In this document: positions 1 through 8,608 of the stretch, one piece after another
How the letters are laid out: every line of letters begins with the position of its first letter
How positions within the stretch are numbered: position 1 is the first letter of the stretch
The notes under the pieces: generated by a model
Told to the model about the DNA's origin: nothing
Seen by the model: only the letters and a program-made list of their open reading frames with translations
The model's database searches: none
Assembly: GCA_963711505.1 (NCBI GenBank)
Contig: CAVQEJ010000003.1
Coordinates: forward strand, 558,001-622,000
DNA from: JAGWRA01 sp963711505
GTDB lineage: Bacteria > Acidobacteriota > Vicinamibacteria > Vicinamibacterales > CAVVIG01
Direction: 5' to 3'
Length of the DNA stretch: 64,000 nucleotides
Program-made: the position numbers and the translations under genes

Positions 1-31
1 GGTATATACTGATATAAGTATATTAACGGCA

Positions 32-376
32 ATGGAGTCGGCCTTCAACATCATTGCGGAGCCCAACCGCCGCGCGATTCTGAGCCTGCTGGCGTCCTCG
101 GAACGATCGGTCGGCGAAATCGAGCGTCAGCTCGGCATGACGCAGCCGACGGTCTCGAAACACCTGCGGGTGCTCCGTGAGGCCGGTCTCGTGGAGTCGC
201 AGGTCGACGCCCAACGCCGGCTCTACCGCCTCAAGCCGGAGCCGCTGAAAGAGGTGGACGCCTGGCTGGCGCCGTTCCGCGAGTTCTGGTCCGCTCAGGT
301 GGATGCTCTCGAGCGCCACCTCGACCAGATGGATCAAGCAACTCCGGCGAAAGGGAAGACGAGGAGACGAGGATGA
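32..376 (+). CDS. ArsR-family winged-helix transcriptional regulator
   Basis: A 114-residue winged-helix DNA-binding repressor of the ArsR/SmtB type. The HTH core is visible at about residues 27-55 (SVGEIERQLGMTQPTVSKHL), followed by the wing (RRLYRLKPEPL). It lacks the ArsR metal-binding Cys motif, so it is probably not a metal sensor. Its stop overlaps the start of the next gene by four bases (ATGA), and that gene is an AHSA1/SRPBCC protein. This ArsR-AHSA1 pairing is common, with the SRPBCC protein thought to bind a hydrophobic ligand and the regulator to control the pair. The 31 bases upstream are AT-rich and may hold its promoter, but the window begins there. The ligand is unknown. Confidence 0.85.
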   Translation: MESAFNIIAEPNRRAILSLLASSERSVGEIERQLGMTQPTVSKHLRVLREAGLVESQVDAQRRLYRLKPEPLKEVDAWLAPFREFWSAQVDALERHLDQMDQATPAKGKTRRRG

Positions 377-943
377 CCGAGCGCGAGCAGTACACCCCGG
401 GTCCGGCCAGCGGGGCGCAGGTACGAAAGGACGGAGACGACTGGACGCTCATTGTCGTCAGAGAGCTGCGCCATCCACGTGAGAAGGTCTGGCAGGCGCT
501 GATCGACCCGGCGCACCTGCGTGAATGGGCACCGTTCGACGCCGATGGGAGCCTGGGCACGGTTGGAAACACGGTGAAGCTCACCACGGTGGGAGCGCCT
601 GCGCCGCACGTGACCGAAACAACAGTGACGCGAGCTGACGCTCCCAGGGTGCTCGAGTACAACGTGGGGTGGCTTCGACATGCGGTGGGAGCTCGAGGCG
701 TTCGGTGGCGGCACGCGCCTGACGCTGTGGACCAACATCGATCGCCGCTTCATTGCCATGGGTGCGGCCGGGTGGCACATCTGTTTCGATGTGCTGGATC
801 GGCTGCTCGCCGGTCAGCCCATTGGACGCATTGTCGGCCCGGAGGCCATGAAGTTCGAGGGGTGGCAGCGATTGAACGCCGAGTACGCCAGGCAGTTCGG
901 CGTTGAGACCCCCGGTCGGCCGTCCAACGCCCCGAAGCGTTGA
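373..943 (+). CDS. SRPBCC (AHSA1-like) ligand-binding protein, read across a one-base shift
   Basis: About 189 residues of the START-like SRPBCC fold, family AHSA1 (Activator of Hsp90 ATPase homolog 1-like). The N-terminal half carries the typical start of the fold (RELRHPREKVWQALIDP, then REWAPFD). After LEYN the frame changes: removing one extra g near position 664 restores LEYNWGGFDMRWELEAFGGG, continuing to the stop at 943. Without the correction both halves are truncated. I treat the shift as a consensus error because both halves are well conserved and continuous. It is translationally coupled to the ArsR gene upstream. Function is likely binding of a small hydrophobic ligand; no catalytic residues can be assigned. 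Confidence 0.75.
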
Positions 944-968
944 ACAGGTGCGAGAGTTGGAGCTGCAC

Positions 969-1385
969 ATGAAGAGGCCCGTCGCGGCGGAATCGGCGGC
1001 TGCCCTGATCGACGGGAGGATCAAGGAGCTCGGGGACTGGCGCGGGAAGACGCTCGCGAGGGTGCGCGAGATCGTCCACAAGGCCGATCCCGAGATCGTC
1101 GAAGAGTGGAAGTGGCGGGGGACTCCCGTCTGGTCCCACGCCGGCATCGTCTGCACGGGCGAGACGTACAAGAGCGTCGTCAAGATGACCTTCGCCAGGG
1201 GAGCGGCGTTGAAGGACCCTTCAGGTCTCTTCAATTCCAGCCTCGACGGGAATGTCAGGCGCGCCATCGATATCCACGAAGGCGAGAAAGTCGATGAGGC
1301 GGCCCTGAAAGCTCTTATCCGCGCCGCCGTGGCGCTCAATGTCGAGGTCAAGAGCACGCCGAAGCGCGGCGCCCCGACGGCGTAA
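969..1385 (+). CDS. DUF1801 (YdhG-like) domain protein
   Basis: A 138-residue protein of the DUF1801 family, small alpha/beta proteins of unknown biochemical function. Visible family features are LARVREIVHKADPEIVEEWKWRGTPVWSHAGIVC in short pieces: the WKWRG-PVW block, then VKMTFARGAAL and the SSLDGNVRRAIDI block. I chose the ATG at 969, which has a GGAG about seven bases upstream, over a start 66 bases earlier that would add an unconserved extension. It follows the ArsR-AHSA1 pair by 25 bases on the same strand, and DUF1801 genes are often found with such pairs. Its TAA stop is the first part of the repeat that begins right after it (TAACGGCCCGC). Confidence 0.8.
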   Translation: MKRPVAAESAAALIDGRIKELGDWRGKTLARVREIVHKADPEIVEEWKWRGTPVWSHAGIVCTGETYKSVVKMTFARGAALKDPSGLFNSSLDGNVRRAIDIHEGEKVDEAALKALIRAAVALNVEVKSTPKRGAPTA

Positions 1386-1562
1386 CGGCCCGCACCGCGG
1401 GCCCGCGACCGGCGTGGCGCGAGCCGGATCGCGAGCGGAACGAAGGGAGCCGGGGTTCGGCCGCCTCCGCGGCCGGCGGATCGGGGCGGCCGCTTCGGCG
1501 AGCGTGGCCGAAGCCCGTGTGCGCATGGCGCGGGCGGAGGCCCGGGCGGCGCCCCGATTAAG
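1384..1562 (+). repeat. GC-rich mosaic repeat, copy 1
   Basis: Copy of a dispersed intergenic repeat whose landmarks are TAACGGCCCGCACCGCGGGC, then a block with GGATCGCGAGCGGAACGAAG, then GGAGCCGGGGTTCGG. The second half (from about 1465) is a diverged or rearranged unit ending GGCGGCGCCCCGATTAA, comparable with the GGGGCGGAGCCCC end of the other copies. It starts at the stop codon of the DUF1801 gene and ends at the tRNA gene. Other copies are at 13.0, 13.15, 18.4, 32.4 and 42.6 kb. Confidence 0.7.
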
Positions 1563-1564
1563 AA

Positions 1565-1640
1565 TGGAGCCGGCGGTCAGACTCGAACTGACGACCTGCT
1601 GATTACGAATCAGCTGCTCTACCAACTGAGCTACGCCGGC
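1565..1640 (-). tRNA. tRNA-Thr, anticodon CGU
   Basis: Reading the minus strand gives a complete cloverleaf: acceptor GCCGGCG pairing with CGCCGGC, D arm with AGCTCAGTTGGTAGAGC, anticodon stem GCTGA/TCAGC enclosing TTCGTAA with anticodon CGT, and T arm GTCAG-TTCGAGT-CTGAC. The anticodon reads ACG codons, so it is threonyl. The 3' CCA is encoded in the gene (TGG at 1565-1567 on the plus strand). It lies between the mosaic repeat and the uvrA promoter and is transcribed away from uvrA. Confidence 0.95.
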
Positions 1641-1765
1641 CGGCTGGCTGTGTGCGACAGGAGGCGCCGGGCAGGGGCCCGGACCGCGCCGCAAACAGGC
1701 CATTCTAGCACGGCTGGCGGGCCGGCGACGAGCGTCAAGGCGGGCCCCGGGAGGGGGCCGGATGG

Positions 1766-1794
1766 TTGAAGATCCGGAGGTCGTGGGCTACGAT
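1766..1794 (+). promoter_or_regulatory. predicted sigma-70-type promoter of uvrA
   Basis: TTGAAG at 1766-1771, a 17-base spacer, and TACGAT at 1789-1794, about 47 bases before the uvrA ATG. No SOS (LexA) box of a known type is visible to me here. Confidence 0.5.
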
Positions 1795-1841
1795 GGAGTG
1801 TTCAGCATACTCAGGAATTCCGAACAGAGAGCGCGTGGGAG

Positions 1842-4827
1842 ATGTCCGAACCGCTCGCGGCCCAGGCGACGGAAATCGTCGTCAAGGGCGCCCGTACTCA
1901 TAATCTGAAGAACGTCGACGTCTCGGTTCCCATTGGCAAGCTCGTCATTGTCACGGGCGTCAGCGGATCGGGGAAGTCCTCGCTGGCCTTCGATACCATC
2001 TATGCGGAGGGGCAGCGGCGGTACGTCGAGTCGCTGTCGGCCTACGCCCGCCAGTTCCTGGAGCGGATGGAGAAGCCGGACGTCGACCGGATCGAGAACA
2101 TCTGCCCGGCCATCGCCATCCGCCAGAAGAACACGGTTCGGAACCCCCGGTCGACGGTCGGCACGACCACCGAGCTCCACGACTACATGCGGCTGCTCTG
2201 GGCGCGCATCGGCCGCACCTTCTGCCGCAACTGCGGCCAGGAGGTCATGCGCGAGACAGCCGAGGTCGTGGCGCACCGACTGGCCGCCCTGCCGGAAGGC
2301 ACGCGGCTGCTGCTCGGGTTCGATATGCCGGTGGTCGAGGCGTCGGCCGAACTCGAAACCGACGCCGACGGCACTGAGGGCGAGTCGGACGAGGAGGCTC
2401 CCGACGCGGCGGCGAACGGGCCCGCACCGACGACGAGGGTGACGGCCGCCGCCGTCGGCGCCACGATCGACATGCTGCGCCGGAAGGGTTTCGGGCGCCT
2501 GCTGGTCGACACGCAGGCGCTGTCGTTCGAGGACGTCGATCCGGAGACGCTGGCCGGCGAGCCGACGCTGAAGGTCATCGTCGACCGGATCAAGGTGAAT
2601 CGGGAAGACCTGACGCGGCTCACCGATTCGATCGAGACGGCCTACCAGGAGGGCGGCGGGGCGGCCTTTGCGCTGGAACTGCCCGCACCCGAAGCTCGAA
2701 GCCCCAGGCCTGAAGGCGGTCATGCCGCTGCGGAGGGAGGCGGCGAGGCGCTCTGGCACGTCTTCAGCGAGCGGTTCGAGTGCCGGCGCTGCGGCATCCA
2801 GTACCAGGATCCGCAGCCGCGGCTGTTCTCCTTCAACAACCCGTTCGGCGCCTGCCCGACCTGCCACGGCTTCGGCAACATCATCGAGCTGGACCTGAAT
2901 CTGGTCGTGCCGGATCAGACGAAGTCGGTGCAGGAGGGGGCCATCGAGCCCTGGACGAAGCCGCACTACCGCTCGCACCTCGCGGAACTGAAGCGGGCGG
3001 CCCGGAAGCGGCGGATCCGCCTGGACGTCCCGTGGGAGGACATGTCGGCGGCCGACCGGGCGTTCGTCATCGACGGCGACGGCGAGGAGTACGAGGGGAT
3101 CCGGGGCTTCTTCCGGTGGCTCGAGCGGAAGAAGTACAAAGTGCACGTCCGGGTGTTCCTGAGCCGGTACCGTGGGTATCTGACCTGCCCCGAGTGCGGG
3201 GGCACGCGGCTGCGGCGCGAGGCGCGTGACGTGCAGGTGGCGGGCCGGACGATCGACGCCGCCGCCGCGCTGACGGTGCGCGAAGCCCAGACGTTCTTCG
3301 GCGGCCTGAAGCTGAGCGAGCGGGAAACGTCGATTGCCGACAAGATCCTGAAGGAGATCCGGCGGCGCCTGTCGTTCCTGAGCGACGTCGGTCTCGACTA
3401 CCTGACGCTGAACCGCCTGTCGTCGACGCTGTCGGGCGGCGAGGCGCAGCGGATCAATCTCGCCACCTCGCTCGGGTCGGCACTGGTCGGCACGCTGTAC
3501 GTGCTGGACGAACCGTCGATCGGCCTGCACCCGCGGGACAACCAGCGGCTCATCGCCATCCTGCGGCAGCTGCGCGACCAGGGGAACACGGTGCTCGTGG
3601 TCGAGCACGACGCCGACATGATCACCGTCGCCGATCACATCGTCGATCTGGGCCTCGGCGCAGGCGAGCAGGGCGGGAAGATCGTGTTCTCGGGGACGCT
3701 CGAGGGGCTCATGCAGGAGTCCCGTTCGCTGACGGCCAAGTACCTGCGGCAGGAGCTGGCGATTCCGGTGCCCGTGACGCGGCGGAAGGGCACGGGGCAG
3801 AAGCATCCGGCTGATTGGCGCCAGCGAGCACAACCTGAAGACGATCGACGTCGCGATTCCGCTGAACACGCTGACGTGCGTCACCGGGGTCAGCGGGTCC
3901 GGCAAGTCGACGCTCGTGCACGACGTGCTCTACGCGGCCGTGAAGCGCGCGAAGGGCAACTGGGATCGCCGCGTCGGGGCGCTGCAGCAGCTCGAGGGGA
4001 CGGAGTTCATCACCGACGCCGTGCTCGTCGACCAGGCGCCGATCGGCCGGACGCCGCGATCCAATCCGGTCACCTACCTGAAGGCGTTCGATCCGATCCG
4101 GGAGCTGTTCGCGTCGACCAAGGACGCCCGGTCGCGCGGCCTCACGGCCAGCCACTTCTCGTTCAACGTGCCCGGCGGCCGCTGCGAGGCGTGCCAGGGC
4201 GAGGGCGAGGTGCGGGTCGAGATGCAGTTCCTGGCCGACGTCTTCGTGCCGTGCGACCAGTGCGACGGCAAGCGGTTCAAGCCGCAGGTGCTGGAGGTCC
4301 ACTACCGGAACCGGACGATCCACCAGGTGCTGGACATGACGGTCCGCGAAGCCCTGGCGTTCTTCAGCAGCTCGCCGAAGGTGCTGCGGCGGCTGCAGGT
4401 GCTGGACGAGATCGGCCTCGGCTACCTGCGCCTGGGCCAGCCGGCGACGACGCTGTCGGGGGGCGAGGCGCAGCGGATCAAGATCGCGGCGCATCTGGCC
4501 TCCCATTCCGGGGAGCGGCTGCTGTACGTGCTGGACGAGCCGACCACCGGGCTGCACTTCGACGACATCGCGAAGCTGCTGGCGGCGTTCCGCAAGCTGC
4601 TCGAAGCCGGCCATACGCTGCTGGTGATCGAGCACAACCTCGACGTCATCAAGACGGCCGACTGGATCATCGATCTCGGGCCGGAGGGCGGCGACGAAGG
4701 CGGCGAGGTCGTCGCCACCGGCACTCCCGAACAGATCGCGCAGCTCGAGGTGTCGCACACCGGGCACTACCTGCGGCACATCCTGGCCGAGGGCCGGTCG
4801 AACGCGTATGCGGGAGGGCGATCGTGA
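1842..4827 (+). CDS. uvrA: UvrABC excinuclease subunit A, read across a one-base shift
   Basis: The damage-recognition ATPase of nucleotide excision repair, which loads UvrB on lesions. About 994 residues after correction, usual for UvrA. First ABC module: Walker A GVSGSGKSS at residues 39-47, zinc ligands CRNCG, an acidic insert near residues 170-190, the CRRCG...CPTCHGFG and CPECGGTRLRR zinc modules, and signature LSGGEAQR near 530 with LDEPSIGLHP. Near 3810 the frame breaks; deleting one base (cat[c]cgg) gives RLIGASEHNLKTIDV and the second Walker A GVSGSGKSTL, the CEACQGEGEV zinc motif, LSGGEAQRIK and LDEPTTGLHF. A continuing open frame after the break is antisense-like read-through, not protein. 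The stop overlaps the next start (GTGA). Confidence 0.93.
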
Positions 4828-6128
4828 GGCGGCGTGTGCTGATGCCTGCGCTCGTGGCCGCTCTGCTCCTCGGCTCGAGTCCGGTGTCCCTTCGGGCGCA
4901 GGCGCCGGGCTTCGAGCAGGTCGTGTCCCGTCTGAGCAGCACGAACGTCGACGATCGTCTCGCCGCGCTCGGGTTGCTGAAGGAGAGCGGCTATCGCGAG
5001 GCCCAGGTGCCGGTCGCCGCGCTCCTGACCGATCCGGTCGCCGCCGTCCGGCTGGAGGCGATCGCCACCGAGATGAACTGCTTCCTGGCGACGAAGCTGG
5101 TCGGCCGGTCGCACGTGGCGCTCGTCATCGAGGTGCGGAACAAGGTGAACGCGGCGGCCGCGTTCGCGCAGGGGCCGCTGGCGGTTTCGCCGCAGCCGCT
5201 GCCGTCGAAGGTGCAGTCGGAGCTGCTCGTGGCGGCGGCCGATTCCAACCCCCGCGTGGCGCTCGAGGCGGTGTATGCGCTGGGAGTCGTGGGGCCGCTG
5301 GCCACCGGGGCGGCGCGGACCGACCTGCTCCGCGGCGTCGGTGTACGGGTTGCCACACTGCTGAGGAGCCCGGATGCGTCGGCGCGCCGGGGAGCGCTCG
5401 ACGTGCTCGGCCGCGTGGCGGACGACTACGGCGCCACGGTTCCTCCCATCGACCAGACCGTCGGCGACGCGGTCGTCGCCGCGCTGAACGATTCCGATGC
5501 CTCGGTCCGCGCGGCGGCGGTCGGCGCGCTGGGCCGCCTGCGGTACGCGCGCGCGGTGAGTGCGCTGACCGATCGCTATCGCTACTACGGGCGGGGGGCC
5601 AACGCCGCGGCGGCCCTCGAGGCGCTGGCGAGCATCGCGTATCCGACGAGCCTGCCGGTGTTCGAGTCGGCGCTGGCGAGCGACGACCCCGGCGTGCGCG
5701 CGGCTGCGGTCGAAGGCATCGCCCGGACGGGTGAGGCGACGAAGGTGAACGACGTCCTGCGGCGGCTCGGGGCCGAGCGCAGCGATCGTGTGAATCTCGC
5801 GCTGAACTTCGCGGTGGCGCGCACCGGCCAGCGGGTGGTCCTGCAGCCGTTCGTGGCCGTCCTCGGGAACGAGACCCTCGAGCCGGCGGCGATTGGCGAC
5901 CTGCTGGAGCTGACGGCGAGCGGGCGGGCCGGTGCCGACATCTGGCAGACGGCGCTGAACGGTGCGCCGGCGGCGAGGCGGCTGACGCTCGTCCACGTCA
6001 TCGGGATGGCCGGCGATGCCTCGCTCGTCCCGGTGCTGGAGCCGCTGCTGCACGATGCCGACGCGAAGATCGCGTCGGCGGCGCGGATGGCGACGGAACG
6101 GCTGCGACAGATTCCCGCCCGACCGTGA
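4824..6128 (+). CDS. exported HEAT-repeat protein
   Basis: A 434-residue protein with an N-terminal signal peptide (VRRRVLMPALVAALLLGSS, cleavage likely near LRAQA) followed by repeated helical pairs typical of HEAT/armadillo solenoids: DPVAAVRLEAIA, SPDASARRGALDVLG, DSDASVRAAAVGALG, SDDPGVRAAAVEGIA. Such solenoids bind proteins; the partner is unknown. I chose the GTG at 4824, which overlaps the uvrA stop in GTGA and directly precedes the signal peptide. The stop again overlaps the next start (GTGA), so uvrA, this gene and the glycosylase look translationally coupled. Why a secreted scaffold sits within a DNA-repair operon is not obvious; the coupling may be only transcriptional economy. Confidence 0.8.
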   Translation: MRRRVLMPALVAALLLGSSPVSLRAQAPGFEQVVSRLSSTNVDDRLAALGLLKESGYREAQVPVAALLTDPVAAVRLEAIATEMNCFLATKLVGRSHVALVIEVRNKVNAAAAFAQGPLAVSPQPLPSKVQSELLVAAADSNPRVALEAVYALGVVGPLATGAARTDLLRGVGVRVATLLRSPDASARRGALDVLGRVADDYGATVPPIDQTVGDAVVAALNDSDASVRAAAVGALGRLRYARAVSALTDRYRYYGRGANAAAALEALASIAYPTSLPVFESALASDDPGVRAAAVEGIARTGEATKVNDVLRRLGAERSDRVNLALNFAVARTGQRVVLQPFVAVLGNETLEPAAIGDLLELTASGRAGADIWQTALNGAPAARRLTLVHVIGMAGDASLVPVLEPLLHDADAKIASAARMATERLRQIPARP

Positions 6129-6835
6129 GCACGTCAGATCCCCTGCCTCACGCCTTCTACGCGCGGCCGACACTCGACGTGGCTGGTGACCTCATCGGCA
6201 AGCTGCTCGTGCATCGCAGCCCGGCCGGAGAAACCAGCGGCGTCATCGTGGAGGTCGAGGCCTACATCGGTGAGGACGATCCGGCCTCTCATGCGGCGCC
6301 GGGCCCCACGCGACGGAATCGCCCCCTGTACGGCCCCCCCGGATACGCGTACGTCTATCTGAACTACGGGATTCACGCGCTGGTGAACGTCGTGACGGAG
6401 CTCGAGGGGGCGCCGGCCGGCATCCTGATCCGCGCGCTGGAGCCAGTGGGAGGCATTGCGCTGATGCGCAGGCGTCGGAGGCGGACGGGGAAGGGCGTCC
6501 GGGCGATGCGGCCCGATGCGGCCGATGTGGAGCTGTGCCGCGGACCGGGCAACCTGACGCGGGCGATGGGAATCACGCTCGGTGACAACGAGGTCGACCT
6601 GACCGGCCGCCGCCTGTATCTCGTCGACGATGGGAGGGATGCGCCGCGGACAGTCTGGAGTCCGCGCATCGGCATCCGGGTGGGAACCGACCGGCCGTGG
6701 CGGTGCTACGCGGTCGGCAACCCGGCGGTTTCGGGGAGCGGTGATGCACGGTTGATCCGTGCGACGTGCACGGTGCGACACGCGGCGTGCGCGTTGCCCG
6801 TTGCGACTCGTCTCCAGGGGCCGCCACCCGCGTGA
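6125..6835 (+). CDS. 3-methyladenine DNA glycosylase (AAG/MPG family)
   Basis: A 236-residue base-excision glycosylase that removes alkylated purines. Family landmarks are the catalytic block VIVEVEAYIGEDDPASHA, where the glutamate in VEVEAY activates water, then RNRPLYGPPGYAYVYLNYG with the base-intercalating tyrosine region, and CRGPGNLTRAMGI with DPRIGI-type WSPRIGIRVG further on. The start is a GTG at 6125 overlapping the previous stop. Together with uvrA it makes a DNA-damage repair unit (NER plus BER). The last 30 residues after DARLIRATC are weakly conserved. Confidence 0.92.
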   Translation: MSTSDPLPHAFYARPTLDVAGDLIGKLLVHRSPAGETSGVIVEVEAYIGEDDPASHAAPGPTRRNRPLYGPPGYAYVYLNYGIHALVNVVTELEGAPAGILIRALEPVGGIALMRRRRRRTGKGVRAMRPDAADVELCRGPGNLTRAMGITLGDNEVDLTGRRLYLVDDGRDAPRTVWSPRIGIRVGTDRPWRCYAVGNPAVSGSGDARLIRATCTVRHAACALPVATRLQGPPPA

Positions 6836-6895
6836 CTGCGAGCTCGGGCGGCTCCTACGCGAGGGAAAGGGCTGGCGAGCGCCGAGCTTTCAACG

Positions 6896-6929
6896 CTGCT
6901 CAGGATCGTCCTGAGCGACAGTCGAAGGG
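6896..6929. repeat. GTCGAAGG palindromic repeat, partial copy
   Basis: GCTCAGGATCGTCCTGAGCG followed by CAGTCGAAGGG, matching one and a half arms of the better copy at 7821-7860. It lies between the convergent glycosylase and ankyrin genes. The rest of the 135 bases between those genes shows nothing I recognise. Confidence 0.6.
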
Positions 6930-6970
6930 CAATCGCCGGGCCCGAGCGCCTGACGAGGATCCCGCGGCCC

Positions 6971-7648
6971 CTACTCGCCGACCATGGCCAGCACGTCGGC
7001 GTGGCCGCTGAGGCGGGCGACGAGCCGGGCCATGTGTCCCGAGAAGTTGCGGGGCAGGCGCAGCGATGGGTCGCGCGCCAGGAGCGCCCGGACGACCTGC
7101 GGGTGACAGACGCCGAAGACCGGCCGGTCGATCTCTGAAAAGGCGCCGCCCGAAATCGCTTCCGAGAGCGGCGTCGCGCCGCCCGGACCGTCCTGCCGCG
7201 GATCGGCGCCCGCGTCCACGAGCAGTTCCACCAGGTCGGCCTGGCCGTCGCCCGAGGCCATCAGCAGGGGCGTGAGGCCGTTGCCTTCGCCGCGGCGCAC
7301 GTCGGCCCCGCCGGCGATCAGCCGGCGGGCGATGTCGGTCTGCTGGTGATGGACGGCGTGCAGGAGCGGCGTCCAGCCGCGGGCGGTGTCGGTGCGGTCC
7401 GGATGGGCGCCGGCCCGCAACAGGGTCTCGACGGCCGCGGTCCGACCCTCCCGGGCGGCCCGGATGAGCGGTGTCATCCCCTCGCCGTCCGGCGCGTCCG
7501 GATCGAGACCGGCGGCGAGGAAGGTTTCGAGCTCGTCCAGATCGCCCGCCGCGGCGGCGGCCGTCAGCGGCGTGTCGGCCTCGCGGCCGCAGTCGGCCGT
7601 CGAGAGCAGGGCGGTTCCCATCCCCAGCATGAGCATCAGGCGTGACAT
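6971..7648 (-). CDS. ankyrin-repeat protein with signal peptide
   Basis: About 225 residues. N-terminal hydrophobic stretch MSRLMLMLGMGTALLSTADC suggests export; the cysteine could be a lipoprotein site but the preceding residues (TAD) do not fit a good lipobox. Ankyrin repeats follow from residue 27: DTPLTAAAAAGDLDELETFL, GMTPLIRAAREGRTAAVETLL, GWTPLLHAVHHQQTDIARRLI, GLTPLLMASGDGQADLVELL, GATPLSEAI. The ATG at 7648 has GGAGG about seven bases upstream. It is divergent from the two-component system next door, which could control it; that is inference. Its binding partner is unknown. Confidence 0.8.
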   Translation of the reverse strand: MSRLMLMLGMGTALLSTADCGREADTPLTAAAAAGDLDELETFLAAGLDPDAPDGEGMTPLIRAAREGRTAAVETLLRAGAHPDRTDTARGWTPLLHAVHHQQTDIARRLIAGGADVRRGEGNGLTPLLMASGDGQADLVELLVDAGADPRQDGPGGATPLSEAISGGAFSEIDRPVFGVCHPQVVRALLARDPSLRLPRNFSGHMARLVARLSGHADVLAMVGE

Positions 7649-7820
7649 GACGACCTCCAGGGTGCGACGCTGGGGCCATGGTAAGGAAAGAACTTTGCAA
7701 TGTAAAGCCAAAAGCCACGCGTCTTCACCATGGCAGCCGTTTCGTGGCACTCTCTAGCCCGGAGGAGCGCCGGACATTGTCCAGTTCGCGTGGGAGCCCA
7801 CCCCCACGCGCCGCCGTCGT

Positions 7821-7860
7821 CCTTCGACTTCGCTCAGGGCGACCCTGAGCGCGTCGAAGG
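7821..7860. repeat. GTCGAAGG palindromic repeat, complete copy
   Basis: A 40-base near-perfect inverted repeat running from CCTTCGAC to GTCGAAGG with CGCTCAGGGCG and CCCTGAGCG in the middle. It sits in the 267-base gap between the divergent ankyrin and response-regulator genes. Related copies occur at 6896, inside the mosaic repeats at 13224 and 32408. The element could form a strong hairpin in RNA. Confidence 0.75.
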
Positions 7861-7915
7861 GTCGCTCACGCTCCGGATCTGGTCACCCTCGGTCGTGCTG
7901 CCTGGATCTGCAATC

Positions 7916-8608
7916 ATGCGTCTGCTGGTCATTGAGGACGAACCGGATGCGGCCCGCATGCTGGCGAAGGGGCTGCGCGAGCACGCCTATGCGGTCGACG
8001 TCTGCGGCGACGGCGAGAGCGGCTGCTACCAGGCTTCGATCGTCGACTACGACGCGATCGTGCTCGACGTGATGCTGCCGCTCCGGGACGGCCTCGAGGT
8101 GTGCCGCCACCTGCGGCGCCGGGGAACCCACGTGCCGGTGCTCATGCTCACGGCCCGCGACAGCGTGGAGTCACGCATCGCCGGGCTCGACAGCGGCGCC
8201 GACGACTACCTGGTGAAGCCGTTCGCGTTCGACGAGCTGCTGGCGCGGCTGCGGGCGCTCATCCGGCGCGGCGGCCGGCCGCGGCTGCCCGACCGGCTGC
8301 AGATCGGCGAGCTGCGGCTCGACACGCTGGCGCATCGCGTGACCCGGGCGGGGCGGGAGATTCCACTGACGGCCCGCGAGTACGCGCTGCTCGAGTATTT
8401 GGCGCGCCGCGCGGGCGAGGTGGTCGGCCGGGCCGACATCGCCGAGCACGTCTGGGACGAGCACTACGATCCGCTCTCGAACGTCGTCGACGTCTACGTG
8501 CAACGGCTGCGGCGGAAGATCGATAGCGACGGCGCTCCGTCGCTCATCCGGACGCGCCGCGGCGAGGGCTACCAGCTGCAGCCGGCCGAGCCGGACGGCC
8601 CCGCATGA
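7916..8608 (+). CDS. OmpR-family response regulator
   Basis: A 230-residue DNA-binding response regulator. The receiver domain (residues 1-115) has the acidic pair E7-D8, phosphoacceptor D51 (VLDVMLP), T79 and K101 (VKPF). The C-terminal winged helix (about 130-225) has LTAREYALLEYLARRAGEVV and VDVYVQRLRRKID, typical of OmpR/PhoB. Start chosen at 7916 (MRLLVIEDE), the usual beginning of this fold; upstream in-frame sequence is repeat DNA. The stop overlaps the sensor kinase start (ATGA). Nearest relatives are CusR/CopR/TctD-like regulators; the signal is not evident. Confidence 0.93.
   Translation: MRLLVIEDEPDAARMLAKGLREHAYAVDVCGDGESGCYQASIVDYDAIVLDVMLPLRDGLEVCRHLRRRGTHVPVLMLTARDSVESRIAGLDSGADDYLVKPFAFDELLARLRALIRRGGRPRLPDRLQIGELRLDTLAHRVTRAGREIPLTAREYALLEYLARRAGEVVGRADIAEHVWDEHYDPLSNVVDVYVQRLRRKIDSDGAPSLIRTRRGEGYQLQPAEPDGPA

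Noticed and set aside
1788..3905. Very long minus-strand frame across uvrA
   Set aside because: It is the reverse complement of a GC-rich gene, with no protein-family match, and is typical shadow coding.
1842..6128. A single 1,428-codon open frame from uvrA into the HEAT gene
   Set aside because: After about 3810 this frame leaves UvrA sequence and encodes non-conserved Arg/Ala-rich residues; the true C-terminus of UvrA lies in the other frame. Frames happen to coincide with the next gene.
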